Shown one piece after another: positions 19,345 to 29,211 of a stretch of 64,000 bases of DNA (position 1 is the first letter of the stretch; each line of letters opens with the position of its first letter). The stretch comes from Acinetobacter piscicola. GTDB lineage: Bacteria > Pseudomonadota > Gammaproteobacteria > Pseudomonadales > Moraxellaceae. The notes beneath the pieces were generated by a model, which saw only the letters and a list, made by a program, of their open reading frames with translations, searched no databases and was not told where the DNA came from. The position numbers and the translations under genes are program-made. Location of the stretch: NCBI RefSeq assembly GCF_015218165.1, contig NZ_CP048659.1:3534001-3598000 (forward strand), in the 5' to 3' direction.

Positions 19345-21726
19345 TTATTTTGAACCTTTAATCCCTGCTTGTAATAACAACGCACCTAAACCACCGATTT
19401 TATTTTCTTGTGGTTTCGCAGCTTGCGGTTTCTTATCTTGACGTGGTTTGTCTTTATGGTCATGACGATGATGCGGACGATCACCTTGTGGGCGTTTGCC
19501 TTGAGGTTTGCGCTCACCACGTTGTTCGCCATGGGCATTATTGAACTCACGTTTTTGACGTGGTGCTTTTGCAGGTGCTTCTGAACCCTCAGGACGCATT
19601 GACAAATTCACACGATTACGCTCAGCATCTACAGTCAATACACGCACTTGTACGATTTGACCTGGACGAACCACTTTATGTGGATCAGATACAAATTCAT
19701 TTGCCAATTCAGAGATATGCACTAAGCCATCTTGATGCACACCCACATCCACGAATGCACCAAAGTTAGTGACATTGGTAATGACACCTTCAAGTTGCAT
19801 ACCTTCTGCAAGCTGACCCACTTCAGTAATATCATCACGGAATTTTGCTGTACGGAATTCAGGACGTGGATCACGACCTGGTTTTTCAAGTTCGCTCAAG
19901 ACGTCTTGAATGGTTGGTAAACCAAATTTGTCATCTGCAAAATCTTCTGCTTTAACTTGGCGAATGATTTCGGTATTACCAATAATATCTTTCACTGTGG
20001 TTGCTTTCGCTTCCACAATTCTGTTCACCAAACCATATGATTCAGGGTGTACAGCCGAAGCGTCTAGCGGCTCTGAGCCGTCCTGAATCCGCAAGAAACC
20101 TGCAGCTTGTTCAAAGGTACGCTCACCCAAACGAGGTACATTTTTCAAGGCTTGACGGTTGTCAAAACGACCATTTTCTTTACGGAAATCGACAATTTGC
20201 TGTGCAATCGCTTTGTTTAAACCCGCGATATAACCCAAGATCGCAGCAGATGCCGTATTGACATCAACACCCACAGAGTTCACACAGTCTTCAACAACCG
20301 CTTCAAGGGTTTTTGCCAAACCTGTTTGGTTAACATCGTGTTGGTACTGACCCACACCAATTGATTTTGGATCAATTTTCACAAGCTCTGCTAACGGGTC
20401 TTGCAAACGACGTGCAATTGAAACTGCACCACGAATAGACACATCTAAATCAGGCAACTCATTCGATGCCAATTCAGAAGCTGAATACACCGATGCACCT
20501 GCTTCAGATACAGTTACACGAGTCAATTTCAAGTCAGAATTTGCAGTCATCATCTCTGCGATCACCGCTTCTGTTTCACGGCTTGCAGTACCATTACCAA
20601 TGGCAATCAGGTCAACATTGAATTCACGGCATAGACGTGCAAGTTCAGTGATTGAACCTTCTTTATCTTCTTTTGGTGCAAATGGATAAATGACACTGTG
20701 TGCAACGACATCACCAGACTCATTCACAACTGCAAGTTTTACACCTGTGCGAATGCCAGGGTCTACACCCAAAGTACAACGCGAACCCGCAGGTGCAGAA
20801 AGTAACAAATGACGTAAGTTTTCAGCAAATACATTCATCGCTTCTGCTTCAGCAGCAAGACGTTTTTCTGTCAATAATGAATGTTCAATCGTCGGACGTA
20901 CTTTACCGAGCCAGAATAATTTTGCAGTTTGTTTTAAGAAATCCTGTCGAGTCTGTGGTTGTACCGTTTCAAGATCATATTCAGTTTCAATACGTGCCAA
21001 TGGTGCATCATCTTGCCCATCAACTTTTAAGCCCAAGACATTTTCTTGACGACCACGTAACATTGCCAATAAACGATGTGAAGGGACTTTATTTAAATTT
21101 TCAGAGAAATCGAAGTAATCACGGAATTTTTTACCGACTTCTTTTTTCTCATCACTTGCGACTAGACTTTTAAGGACTGCTGTTTTGGCAAATGTTGCTT
21201 TTAACTCAGTCGTTAACGCAATATTTTGTGCCCAATCGTCAATAATGATGTGTTGAATTGCATCCAGCTGGCTGTCAAGATCTGCATAGTCTTCATGGCT
21301 AAAGCCTGCTAATGCTTCTGTAGGGTCAACATTTTCACTGAGAATTTTCTCAGCAATCGGACCTAAACCTGCTTCTTTCGCTTTAAACGACTTACTGGTA
21401 CGTTTTGGACGATAAGGCGCATAAATTTCTTCTAATGCATTTTTTGTTTCCGCAGCGTTCACACGTGCAAGTAAGTCATCAGAAAGTTTGTCTTGTTCTT
21501 TCAGTGATTCGATCACTTTTTCACGGCGCTCATACAAATCACGTAAATATGTTAAGCGTGTATCGAGTTGGCGTAACTGCGCGTCGTCTAAGCCTTGCGT
21601 CACTTCTTTACGGTAACGTGCGATAAATGGAACACTGGCACCTTCATCAATCAGTTGAATGGCAGCTTCTACTTGGTTTGGACGTACGGCAAGCTCACTT
21701 GCCAACTGCTGAACTACGTCAGTCAT
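19345..21726 (-). CDS. tex: Tex-family RNA-binding transcription accessory protein
   Basis: Tex is a conserved cytoplasmic nucleic-acid-binding protein. The domains run in the usual order: N-terminal helical Tex domain, a YqgF/RNase H-like domain around LGVDPGIRTGVKLAVV, helix-hairpin-helix repeats (NTASAAILGYIAGLNK and GRFDNRQALKNVPRLG), and an S1 RNA-binding domain (GVITNVTNFGAFVDVGVHQDGLVHIS). A basic, low-complexity tail rich in K, R, P, Q and H follows. I use the ATG at 21726 with GGAA upstream, not the GTG at 21741. Length is about 793 aa. Its exact role in the cell is not settled even in model species. Confidence 0.93.
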   Translation of the reverse strand: MTDVVQQLASELAVRPNQVEAAIQLIDEGASVPFIARYRKEVTQGLDDAQLRQLDTRLTYLRDLYERREKVIESLKEQDKLSDDLLARVNAAETKNALEEIYAPYRPKRTSKSFKAKEAGLGPIAEKILSENVDPTEALAGFSHEDYADLDSQLDAIQHIIIDDWAQNIALTTELKATFAKTAVLKSLVASDEKKEVGKKFRDYFDFSENLNKVPSHRLLAMLRGRQENVLGLKVDGQDDAPLARIETEYDLETVQPQTRQDFLKQTAKLFWLGKVRPTIEHSLLTEKRLAAEAEAMNVFAENLRHLLLSAPAGSRCTLGVDPGIRTGVKLAVVNESGDVVAHSVIYPFAPKEDKEGSITELARLCREFNVDLIAIGNGTASRETEAVIAEMMTANSDLKLTRVTVSEAGASVYSASELASNELPDLDVSIRGAVSIARRLQDPLAELVKIDPKSIGVGQYQHDVNQTGLAKTLEAVVEDCVNSVGVDVNTASAAILGYIAGLNKAIAQQIVDFRKENGRFDNRQALKNVPRLGERTFEQAAGFLRIQDGSEPLDASAVHPESYGLVNRIVEAKATTVKDIIGNTEIIRQVKAEDFADDKFGLPTIQDVLSELEKPGRDPRPEFRTAKFRDDITEVGQLAEGMQLEGVITNVTNFGAFVDVGVHQDGLVHISELANEFVSDPHKVVRPGQIVQVRVLTVDAERNRVNLSMRPEGSEAPAKAPRQKREFNNAHGEQRGERKPQGKRPQGDRPHHRHDHKDKPRQDKKPQAAKPQENKIGGLGALLLQAGIKGSK

Positions 21727-22344
21727 CGTATTTAATTCCACAAGGATAAGGACTAAAAGTTAGTGATTATAAAGACCAAGACCATAAAATCCACAATTGT
21801 TTTGCAATTTTCCAATGAAAAAAATGATAAAAGTATAGATTTAGTCAGTTTTCACGCCGTATTTAAGCAAAATAAGGCTTGAAAAAATGATGTTTTATCC
21901 CCATCTACTTTAGAAGAAGCCAAGTTCTAAGCTGTGTTAAAGCTTTGTTTATCAAGTCTCAACGTATATTCCTAGATGATTTTTGATTTTTAAAATGACA
22001 AATCATGCCGTATCTCCATAACGCTTTTTTACAAAACGTTGTTTTTTGATAAATACTCAAAAATGTTCAAGCAAATGTAAAAAATGAGGTTTTCTTGAGT
22101 CTTGCCAACATTTTATAAAATTTAGCCAAACCATTTAAATTCACGAAAATTTTATTTGCATATCAAGCACTTTTTTACGTATAAACAAATGAAGCTCACA
22201 ATGATTGATAGATGTTGTTATTTGGTTTCAAATCGGGCTTAAAATTGTAATTTTGAGCAAATTGATACATAGTCTTAACAAGAACTTAGGCATTATACTG
22301 AGATATACCAATATTTATAATTGATAACATTAAGGGAGTGCATC
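21727..22344. other. Divergent intergenic region tex / ompR
   Basis: About 600 bp with no convincing frame, rich in A and T. A good -10-like TATACT is near 22297, and AAGGGAG is directly before the ompR ATG. No repeat, tRNA or hairpin with a T-run stands out. Confidence 0.4.
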
Positions 22345-23109
22345 ATGAGTTTGGTTGTACCTGCTGAAAATACTGATGTCGTACAAAACGAAACTGACCG
22401 AGTCGAACGCATTTTAGTGGTCGATGATGATGTACGTTTGCGTACCCTTTTGCAGCGCTTTTTGGAAGATAAAGGCTTTGTGGTTAAAACTGCCCACGAT
22501 GCCACCCAAATGGATCGTTTATTACAACGTGAATTATTTTCACTGATTGTGCTCGATTTTATGCTGCCTGTAGAAGACGGTTTAAGCATTTGTCGTCGTT
22601 TACGTCAGTCTAATATTGACACCCCGATCATTATGCTCACAGCACGTGGCAGCGATTCTGACCGTATTGCTGGCTTAGAAGCGGGCGCGGATGACTATTT
22701 ACCAAAACCATTTAATCCAAATGAATTATTGGCACGTATCCGTGCAGTACTGCGCCGTCAAGTGCGTGAAGTACCTGGTGCACCAAGTCAAAACGTAGAA
22801 GTTGTGTCATTTGGTCCATGGTCATTAGATTTATCTACACGTACCCTGACCCGTGAAGGTCAAGTGGTGACATTAACTACGGGTGAATTTGCCGTGCTTA
22901 AGGCATTGGTCCAACATCCACGTGAACCTTTGACTCGCGATAAATTGATGAATCTTGCCCGTGGTCGTGAATGGGGGGCAATGGAGCGTTCTATTGATGT
23001 GCAAGTCTCCCGTTTACGCCGCTTGATTGAAGAAAATCCTGCTCGTGCACGTTATATTCAGACGGTTTGGGGTGTGGGTTATGTCTTCGTTCCAGATGGT
23101 GCTGAATAA
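22345..23109 (+). CDS. ompR: Two-component response regulator OmpR
   Basis: A 254-residue OmpR-type regulator. The receiver domain has the acidic triad VVDDD at 26-29, the phosphoacceptor D71 in LDFMLP and a lysine in YLPKPF. The C-terminal winged helix ends with the family segment RYIQTVWGVGYVFVPD. The frame runs upstream to 22321, but the ATG at 22345 has AAGGGAG at good spacing. The N-terminus is about 15 residues longer than E. coli OmpR. The envZ kinase follows after an unusual 377-bp gap. It most likely controls outer membrane and osmotic functions. Confidence 0.93.
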   Translation: MSLVVPAENTDVVQNETDRVERILVVDDDVRLRTLLQRFLEDKGFVVKTAHDATQMDRLLQRELFSLIVLDFMLPVEDGLSICRRLRQSNIDTPIIMLTARGSDSDRIAGLEAGADDYLPKPFNPNELLARIRAVLRRQVREVPGAPSQNVEVVSFGPWSLDLSTRTLTREGQVVTLTTGEFAVLKALVQHPREPLTRDKLMNLARGREWGAMERSIDVQVSRLRRLIEENPARARYIQTVWGVGYVFVPDGAE

Positions 23110-23486
23110 GTCACTCTAATTCATTGCTATGAATCTGTTTAAAAAAGTGCTGATCATCTTCTCTGGCTTGAATATCATCAGCATTTTTTACTTTTAGATT
23201 GATCAATTTCCACCTATAACAATCATTATAGTTTTGCATTTGATCAACTTTTTCTCATTAGCTCATGACTTTTATTTAGCTTAAGCACTTTTATTTTATT
23301 TAATAAGTTAATTTTGACCAATCTGATTGCTATTATTTTAAGTTGAGGTTTAGATCATTTCAATCTTACTATTGGCGATCAGCAACGGCTTAAACACGCA
23401 TAACCGAACATTTTTGAGCTTGACCTAAACGCCACGTACATTACACTGAAATCAATCAAAATATTGCACAGCATGGGAATGCCTCT
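23110..23486 (+). other. Long gap between ompR and envZ
   Basis: 377 bp with no coding frame. In many relatives the two genes are close or overlapping. The gap may hold a separate envZ promoter or a small RNA. I could not see a terminator with a convincing stem after ompR. Confidence 0.4.
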
Positions 23487-24947
23487 GTGAAATTAGACCC
23501 AATCGATCCACAAGCTTTTTCTGAATTTTCTGCTTATCAAGAAAAGAAACGTACGCCTTGGGAACGCTTTCTTGACAAAATCAAGCCGCGTTCTGCAGCC
23601 ATGCGTACCACGGTTTTGGTTTTATTTGTGGTATTTTTCAGTTTATTTATGTCTTTATGGTTCTTTTGGAAAACTTTATATTTACCTGAAATTCAACAAC
23701 ATGCACGCTTTTTAGCCGTTGAATTAGAAATGGTAAATAATCCACGCTTGCAAATTTATCATGATGAGGTTCAACTTGATATTGATGAATGGCTCAAACA
23801 ACGTGTAGGTGTCGAATACATTACGGACCCAAAAGAATATCCGAATGTAAAAGATAAAATCATTGCAGATTTCTTTACCAATCGCATTGAGCATCAACTC
23901 GCTCAAGAACTTGGCCTCAAAGATGTAACCGTTTACTTCCAATTTAAGCCTAGCCCACGGATTTGGGTGCAAACCCCTGAAATGAATGGCAACTGGGTTC
24001 GTGAACCCCTAAAAACGTATGCCAACTATAGTCCTGAGCTGATTTTGGGTTGGTTATTGGGCGTTCCATTGATTGCTGCAGCCATTATTTTAACCTTGGT
24101 GAGACAGCTCAATCGCCCATTACGCCGGTTGCAAAATGCGGCAAATAATTATAGTAAAACAGGAAAAGCGCCCTATCTCGAAACCAATCATGGACCACAA
24201 GAAATTCGTGAGGTCAATCAAGCCTTTAACCATATGATTTATACTTTAGAGCAAACTGAACGTGATCGCCAAATCATGCTCGCAGGGATTTCTCATGACT
24301 TACGCACTCCACTGACCCGTATCCGTCTCAGTGCTGAAATGATGCCTGATGAAGACTTTTTAAAAGAGGGCTTAATTTATGATGTTGAGGATATGGATGC
24401 GATTTTGAACCAATTTATTTCCTATATGCGAGATGGTTCTGATGAAGAATTACAAGAAACTGATATTAATAGCCTGTTGCAAGAGCTAAGTATTCAGTTT
24501 AAACCTCTCGATATTCGCTTCACCCCTCAAGAAATTCCGAAAATTTCAGCTCGATCCTTATCTTTAAAACGTCTGATTGGTAACTTGATTAATAACTCAA
24601 AACGCTACGGTGCTGAACCGATTGAACTTGCAGCATATGTAGAAGATGAGAAAATTAAAATCAGTGTGTCTGATCATGGTGAAGGGATTCCTGAAGACCA
24701 AATTGCAGATCTCATGCAACCTTTTGTACGTGGCAATGCCGCAAGAACTGTTCAAGGCAGTGGCTTAGGTTTAGCAATCGTGAAACGAATTGTTGACATT
24801 CACCAAGGTGAATTACAGATTCACAATCGTTCTGAAGGTGGTCTACAAGCAATTATTTCCTTACCTATTTCATCACCAGAGCCAGAAGAAAATATCGTAA
24901 ATAATCCAATTCAAAAGATTAAGCAAACATTGAGTGATCGTTTTTAA
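23487..24947 (+). CDS. envZ: Sensor histidine kinase EnvZ
   Basis: An inner-membrane sensor kinase of 486 aa: membrane segment 1 at about 41-61, a periplasmic domain of about 125 residues, membrane segment 2 at about 186-206, a HAMP linker (RQLNRPLRRLQNAAN), the phosphorylated H270 in GISHDLRTPLTR, and an ATPase domain with N, G1 and G2 boxes (NLINNSKRYG, DHGEGIPEDQ, GSGLGLAIVKRIV). The start is a GTG at 23487; nearby ATGs are in other frames. It should phosphorylate the preceding OmpR. Confidence 0.92.
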   Translation: MKLDPIDPQAFSEFSAYQEKKRTPWERFLDKIKPRSAAMRTTVLVLFVVFFSLFMSLWFFWKTLYLPEIQQHARFLAVELEMVNNPRLQIYHDEVQLDIDEWLKQRVGVEYITDPKEYPNVKDKIIADFFTNRIEHQLAQELGLKDVTVYFQFKPSPRIWVQTPEMNGNWVREPLKTYANYSPELILGWLLGVPLIAAAIILTLVRQLNRPLRRLQNAANNYSKTGKAPYLETNHGPQEIREVNQAFNHMIYTLEQTERDRQIMLAGISHDLRTPLTRIRLSAEMMPDEDFLKEGLIYDVEDMDAILNQFISYMRDGSDEELQETDINSLLQELSIQFKPLDIRFTPQEIPKISARSLSLKRLIGNLINNSKRYGAEPIELAAYVEDEKIKISVSDHGEGIPEDQIADLMQPFVRGNAARTVQGSGLGLAIVKRIVDIHQGELQIHNRSEGGLQAIISLPISSPEPEENIVNNPIQKIKQTLSDRF

Positions 24948-25152
24948 CTATTGCTCAATAAACAAACACTTAGCTTTGTTTGTTTTCCGAACAGCGACTA
25001 TTATTTCCTTGCGAAATAATAACTTAAAAACCATCATTAAATTTTATACCCACATTTAGTGAAAAAATTAGACCTTAGCATTAGAGGCATGCACAATTTA
25101 CTTTTAGGGCGGTACAATCCGTCTAGTTTTGAACAAGAATTGAGCGTAAACC

Positions 25153-26673
25153 ATGTCTTTAGATCGTATTCGTTTAGCATCACTGCACAATAAAGTGATG
25201 AGCGCAGAACAAGCAGCCACCTTTATCCAAGATGGCATGACTGTTGGGATGAGTGGTTTTACCCGTGCAGGTGAAGCGAAAGCTGTACCTTTAGCACTCG
25301 TAGCACAAGCGGAAAAAAATCCGTTAAAAATCACCTTAATCACAGGCGCAAGTCTGGGTAACGATCTTGACAAAAAATTGACGGAAGCTGGCGTTTTAGC
25401 ACGTCGTTTACCTTTCCAAGTCGATAACACACTACGTAAAGCCATCAACAAAGGCGAAGTGATGTTCATCGATCAACACTTGTCTGAAACTGTTGAGCAA
25501 ATGCGTAATCTTCAGTTGAAAAAACCTGATGTGGCTGTGATTGAAGCTGTTGCAATCACTGAAGATGGCGGCATCATCCCAACAACGTCTGTGGGTAACT
25601 CTGCTAGCTTTGCTATTTTTGCTGAAAAAGTGATTGTTGAAATCAACACCAATTTAAGCCCTGCTTTCGAAGGCTTACACGATATTTATATTCCAACCTA
25701 TCGCCCAACACGTCAGCCAATTCCATTGACTCACGTAGATGAACGCATTGGTACACCTGCAATCAATATCGACCCTTCAAAAATTGTAGGTATTGTATTT
25801 AATAATGATTTGCATGACTCTCCATCTACTGTGACTCAACCAGATGACGAGACTCAAGGCATTGCAAACCACTTGATTGCTTTCTTTGAAAAAGAAGTGG
25901 CTGAAGGTCGTCTACCAAAAGACTTAGGTCCATTACAAGCAGGTATCGGTTCAATTGCCAATGCAGTATTAACAGGTCTTAAAGAATCTAACTTCGAAGA
26001 CTTAGTGATGTATTCAGAAGTACTACAAGACTGTACTTTTGAATTAATCGATGCAGGCAAAATGAAATTTGCTTCAGGTTCTTCAATTACGCTTTCTGCT
26101 AAATATGGCGAAAAAGTATTTAATAACCTTGAACAATACAAAGACAAACTGGTATTACGTCCACAGGAAATTTCAAACCATCCTGAATTGGTTCGTCGTT
26201 TAGGCATCATCGGGATCAACACTGCACTTGAGTTTGATATTTACGGCAACGTAAACTCGACGCATGTATGTGGTACAAAAATGATGAACGGGATCGGTGG
26301 TTCAGGTGACTTCGCACGTAATGCGCACCTTGCAATTTTCGTAACCAAATCGATTGCAAAAGGCGGCGACATTTCTTCTGTTGTCCCATTTGCTTCTCAC
26401 GTTGACCATGCAGAACATGACGTTGACATCCTTGTGACTGAACAAGGTCTTGCAGACTTACGTGGTTTAGCGCCTCGTGAACGTGCTCGTGCCATCATCG
26501 ATAACTGTGCGCACCCAATGTACCGTGATGCATTGAATGATTACTTTGATCGTGCATGTGAAAAAGGTGGTCAAACTCCTCACATTCTCCGTGAAGCACT
26601 TTCTTGGCACTCTAACTTTGAAGAAACAGGTCATATGTTGACTGCACAAACTCAAGAGAAAAAATCTGCTTAA
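25153..26673 (+). CDS. Succinate:acetate CoA-transferase (acetyl-CoA hydrolase/transferase family)
   Basis: The enzyme moves CoA between succinyl-CoA and acetate (or propionate), giving acetyl-CoA without ATP. The expected catalytic glutamate is E289 in VMYSEVLQD, and the oxyanion-forming GIGSIANAVL precedes it at about 264-273. The C-terminal domain has GGSGDFARNAHLAIF and SHVDHAEHDVDILVTEQGLADLRG. Length 506 aa is typical for the AarC/ScpC/Cat1 group. Hydrolase activity is an alternative reading of the family name. A strong terminator follows. Confidence 0.9.
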   Translation: MSLDRIRLASLHNKVMSAEQAATFIQDGMTVGMSGFTRAGEAKAVPLALVAQAEKNPLKITLITGASLGNDLDKKLTEAGVLARRLPFQVDNTLRKAINKGEVMFIDQHLSETVEQMRNLQLKKPDVAVIEAVAITEDGGIIPTTSVGNSASFAIFAEKVIVEINTNLSPAFEGLHDIYIPTYRPTRQPIPLTHVDERIGTPAINIDPSKIVGIVFNNDLHDSPSTVTQPDDETQGIANHLIAFFEKEVAEGRLPKDLGPLQAGIGSIANAVLTGLKESNFEDLVMYSEVLQDCTFELIDAGKMKFASGSSITLSAKYGEKVFNNLEQYKDKLVLRPQEISNHPELVRRLGIIGINTALEFDIYGNVNSTHVCGTKMMNGIGGSGDFARNAHLAIFVTKSIAKGGDISSVVPFASHVDHAEHDVDILVTEQGLADLRGLAPRERARAIIDNCAHPMYRDALNDYFDRACEKGGQTPHILREALSWHSNFEETGHMLTAQTQEKKSA

Positions 26674-26699
26674 GATGTTGAATTTTGAGTTGAAATAAG

Positions 26700-26722
26700 A
26701 AACGCCCGTGAGGGCGTTTTTT
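26700..26722 (+). terminator. Terminator after the CoA-transferase
   Basis: AACGCCC, GTG, AGGGCGTT and a T-run. Confidence 0.9.
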
Positions 26723-26749
26723 ATTGCACAAATGGGAGATAATTGATAT

Positions 26750-26800
26750 GCCCCTCTCTCTAACTCTCTCCCAAAGGGAAAGAGGACTTTTCAATATTGA
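26750..26800. repeat. Dispersed palindromic (REP-like) repeat
   Basis: A pyrimidine-rich CCCCTCTCTCTAACTCTCTC is followed by AAAGGGAAAGAGGAC, an imperfect hairpin. Related units occur at 29115-29155 and 40119-40222, all in intergenic positions. Confidence 0.6.
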
Positions 26801-26810
26801 TCAATCTCAA

Positions 26811-28457
26811 TCATGCAACTTCACCGACCCGTACTTTCTTGTCAATAAACGCGACACTCGCCTGATCCTGACGAATCATCGCGACGGCTTTTTCAGCAAT
26901 CATGATTGCAGGCGCATTGGTATTGCCATTGACCACCGTTGGCATAATCGAGGCATCGACCACTCGCAAGTTTTGAATGCCATAAACACGCAGACGTGCA
27001 TCGACAACCGCCATATCATCTACCCCCATCTTACAACTTCCGACAGGATGATATACCGTATCTGAACGCTCTCTGAGAATATGGCGAATCTCTTCATCCG
27101 TTTGCACATCCGCAGTGAATAAATCTTTTTTAATGATGTCTTTAAAAGCATTCGACTGCATCAATTTTTGAGTCAGCTTGAATCCTTTGACCATTTCCTC
27201 TAAGTCAGACTCATCATCATAAAAATTAGGATCAATCAATAATGGATCATCAATACTCGCCCCACTGATTTTAATCGTGCCGCGGCTTTTTGGATTTAAC
27301 AAACACACATGGCAGGAAATCCCATGTCCCATATGCATAGTCCGCGCATGATTATCGACAAGTGCCACGACAAAATGTAGCTGCAAATTCGGTAAAGTTT
27401 GTTCAGGCGAACTTTTTAAAAAACCGCCACACTCAGCAAAATTAGTACTAATAAGCCCCTTGCGTTCCTTACGATAACGCTGAATTTGCCCCCATAAATC
27501 TATAGAACCTTTCAAGGACAAACCAAAAGTACCCGGGATTGCATCGACTTTATAACCAAAAATAAAGTCAGGATGATCGTGAAAATTTTTACCCACACCC
27601 GGCAAATGCTTTTTCACTTCAATGCCATGTTCCATCAACTCATGCTGATCACCCACCCCTGACAACATCAAAATCTGTGGGGATTGCATCGCACCTGCAC
27701 TCAGTAACACTTCACGGCGTGCATAGATTTGCTTCACTTGTCCCGCTTGTTTATATTCCACACCGACAGCGACACCATTTTCAATCAAAATCCGTTGGGT
27801 CTGTGCATGGATTTCAACCGTTAAATTTTTACGTTCACGATGCGGAAATAAATACGCCCGTGCCGAACTACAACGCTCACCATTAATATGCGTGACCTGA
27901 TAAACGCCTAAGCCCTCTTGTTCTGCGCCATTAAAATCATCCAGAATTTTATAGCCTTGCTCTTTTGCCGCAGCCAAATAGCGCGCTTGTAAAGGATTTT
28001 CACTTTGTAAATCGGTAACAGATAATGGACCCTCATTGCCATGATAGGCATTGTGAATACGCTGATTATTCTCAGATTTTATAAAATAGGGCAAGACATC
28101 CTGATACGACCATCCATCATTACCCAAGGCTGCCCAATGATCATAATCCTGTGCATTGCCACGGATATACACCATGGCATTAATCGCAGATGAACCCCCT
28201 AAACACTTACCACGGGGCTGATAGCCCTTGCGTCCATTCAGTCCTTTTTGGGGTACCGTTTCAAATGCCCAATTATTGATTTTTGTAGGAATGCTGATCA
28301 CCGCTGCACAGGGCACTTCAACTTTCCAGCCATCACCGCCGCCACCAACTTCAAGTAAACAGACCGAGACATTTGGGTCTTCCGATAAACGCCCAGCTAA
28401 GACACAGCCTGAGCTCCCCCCACCAATGATGATGTAATCAAATTCCATTTTATTCAC
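26811..28457 (-). CDS. GMC-family FAD-dependent oxidoreductase (choline dehydrogenase-like)
   Basis: A glucose-methanol-choline family flavoenzyme. FAD binding is shown by DYIIIGGGSSGCVLAGRLSE near the N-terminus and the GMC signature GKCLGGSSAINAMVYIRG; the C-terminal signature includes HPVGSCKMG. AlkJ-like alcohol dehydrogenases and choline dehydrogenases are the closest functional classes. I start it at a GTG (28457), because AAGGA is well spaced for it; the ATG three codons later (28448) is an alternative. The length is about 548 aa. There is no betB or betI next to it, so an alcohol substrate is as likely as choline. Confidence 0.87.
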   Translation of the reverse strand: MNKMEFDYIIIGGGSSGCVLAGRLSEDPNVSVCLLEVGGGGDGWKVEVPCAAVISIPTKINNWAFETVPQKGLNGRKGYQPRGKCLGGSSAINAMVYIRGNAQDYDHWAALGNDGWSYQDVLPYFIKSENNQRIHNAYHGNEGPLSVTDLQSENPLQARYLAAAKEQGYKILDDFNGAEQEGLGVYQVTHINGERCSSARAYLFPHRERKNLTVEIHAQTQRILIENGVAVGVEYKQAGQVKQIYARREVLLSAGAMQSPQILMLSGVGDQHELMEHGIEVKKHLPGVGKNFHDHPDFIFGYKVDAIPGTFGLSLKGSIDLWGQIQRYRKERKGLISTNFAECGGFLKSSPEQTLPNLQLHFVVALVDNHARTMHMGHGISCHVCLLNPKSRGTIKISGASIDDPLLIDPNFYDDESDLEEMVKGFKLTQKLMQSNAFKDIIKKDLFTADVQTDEEIRHILRERSDTVYHPVGSCKMGVDDMAVVDARLRVYGIQNLRVVDASIMPTVVNGNTNAPAIMIAEKAVAMIRQDQASVAFIDKKVRVGEVA

Positions 28458-28668
28458 GTGATATCCTTGTTGTTTTAAATTTACGCTTTTTTTCATTATG
28501 CACATATTTGCTGTTTAAAGAATCATTTCAGCCGAACAATTCAACAATTATGATGATGTGCAAAAATAATTTTTCGATTCAATTGTATAAAAATCACACT
28601 TATCATTGTCTAAATTTTCGATTAATCTGTAGCAAATAACATTTAAAAACAAAAGGTCAGTACACCTT

Positions 28669-29088
28669 ATGTTTATGATTCGTCAGTTTCAGGAAAATGA
28701 TCTGGAAAATGTCATCGCCCTTTGGGAGCTCTGCGATTTAACCCGTCCGTGGAATAATCCTGAAATTGATATTTTCCGCAAAACAGCGCAGCAAGATGGT
28801 TTGTTTTTATTGGCTGTCAAAGATGAGCAACTCATTGCAACCGTCATGGGTGGCTATGACGGGCATCGTGGTTGGGTAAATTATTTAGCGGTTCACCCAC
28901 ATGCACAGCGCAACGGTGTCGCAACTGCACTGATTCAACAATTGGAAAAACGTTTAATCGCACTCGGTTGCCCAAAACTTCAACTTTTGGTTCGTAAAGA
29001 AAATATTGATGTACAAAGTTTTTATGAACAATTGGGCTATGAGGAAATTGAGGTGGTCTGTTTAGGCAAACGTTTGATTCAGGATTGA
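28669..29088 (+). CDS. GNAT acetyltransferase, YpeA type
   Basis: A 139-residue GNAT protein with the acetyl-CoA loop HAQRNGVATALI at about 84-95 and a typical YpeA-like beginning (IRQFQENDLENVIALWELCDLTRPWNNP). The substrate is unknown; YpeA-like enzymes are annotated by homology only. It is a single gene divergent from the GMC oxidoreductase. Confidence 0.85.
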   Translation: MFMIRQFQENDLENVIALWELCDLTRPWNNPEIDIFRKTAQQDGLFLLAVKDEQLIATVMGGYDGHRGWVNYLAVHPHAQRNGVATALIQQLEKRLIALGCPKLQLLVRKENIDVQSFYEQLGYEEIEVVCLGKRLIQD

Positions 29089-29114
29089 AAAATAAAGATG
29101 GTATTTCAAAAAAA

Positions 29115-29155
29115 TCCTCACCCTAACCCTCTCCTTTAAAAAGAGAGGGAACTTT
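29115..29155. repeat. Dispersed palindromic (REP-like) repeat
   Basis: CTCACCCTAACCCTCTCCTT then AAAAAGAGAGGGAACTTTC: the same design as the units at 26750 and 40119. It lies between convergent genes. Confidence 0.6.
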
Positions 29156-29211
29156 CATTACAAATTAGATGAGATCCAAACTCAATATAATGAATAGCTT
29201 AAACCCAACCC

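Noticed and set aside
20700-21173. 157-residue frame opposite tex
   Set aside because: It is antisense to a well-supported gene and has no domain or ribosome-binding signal.
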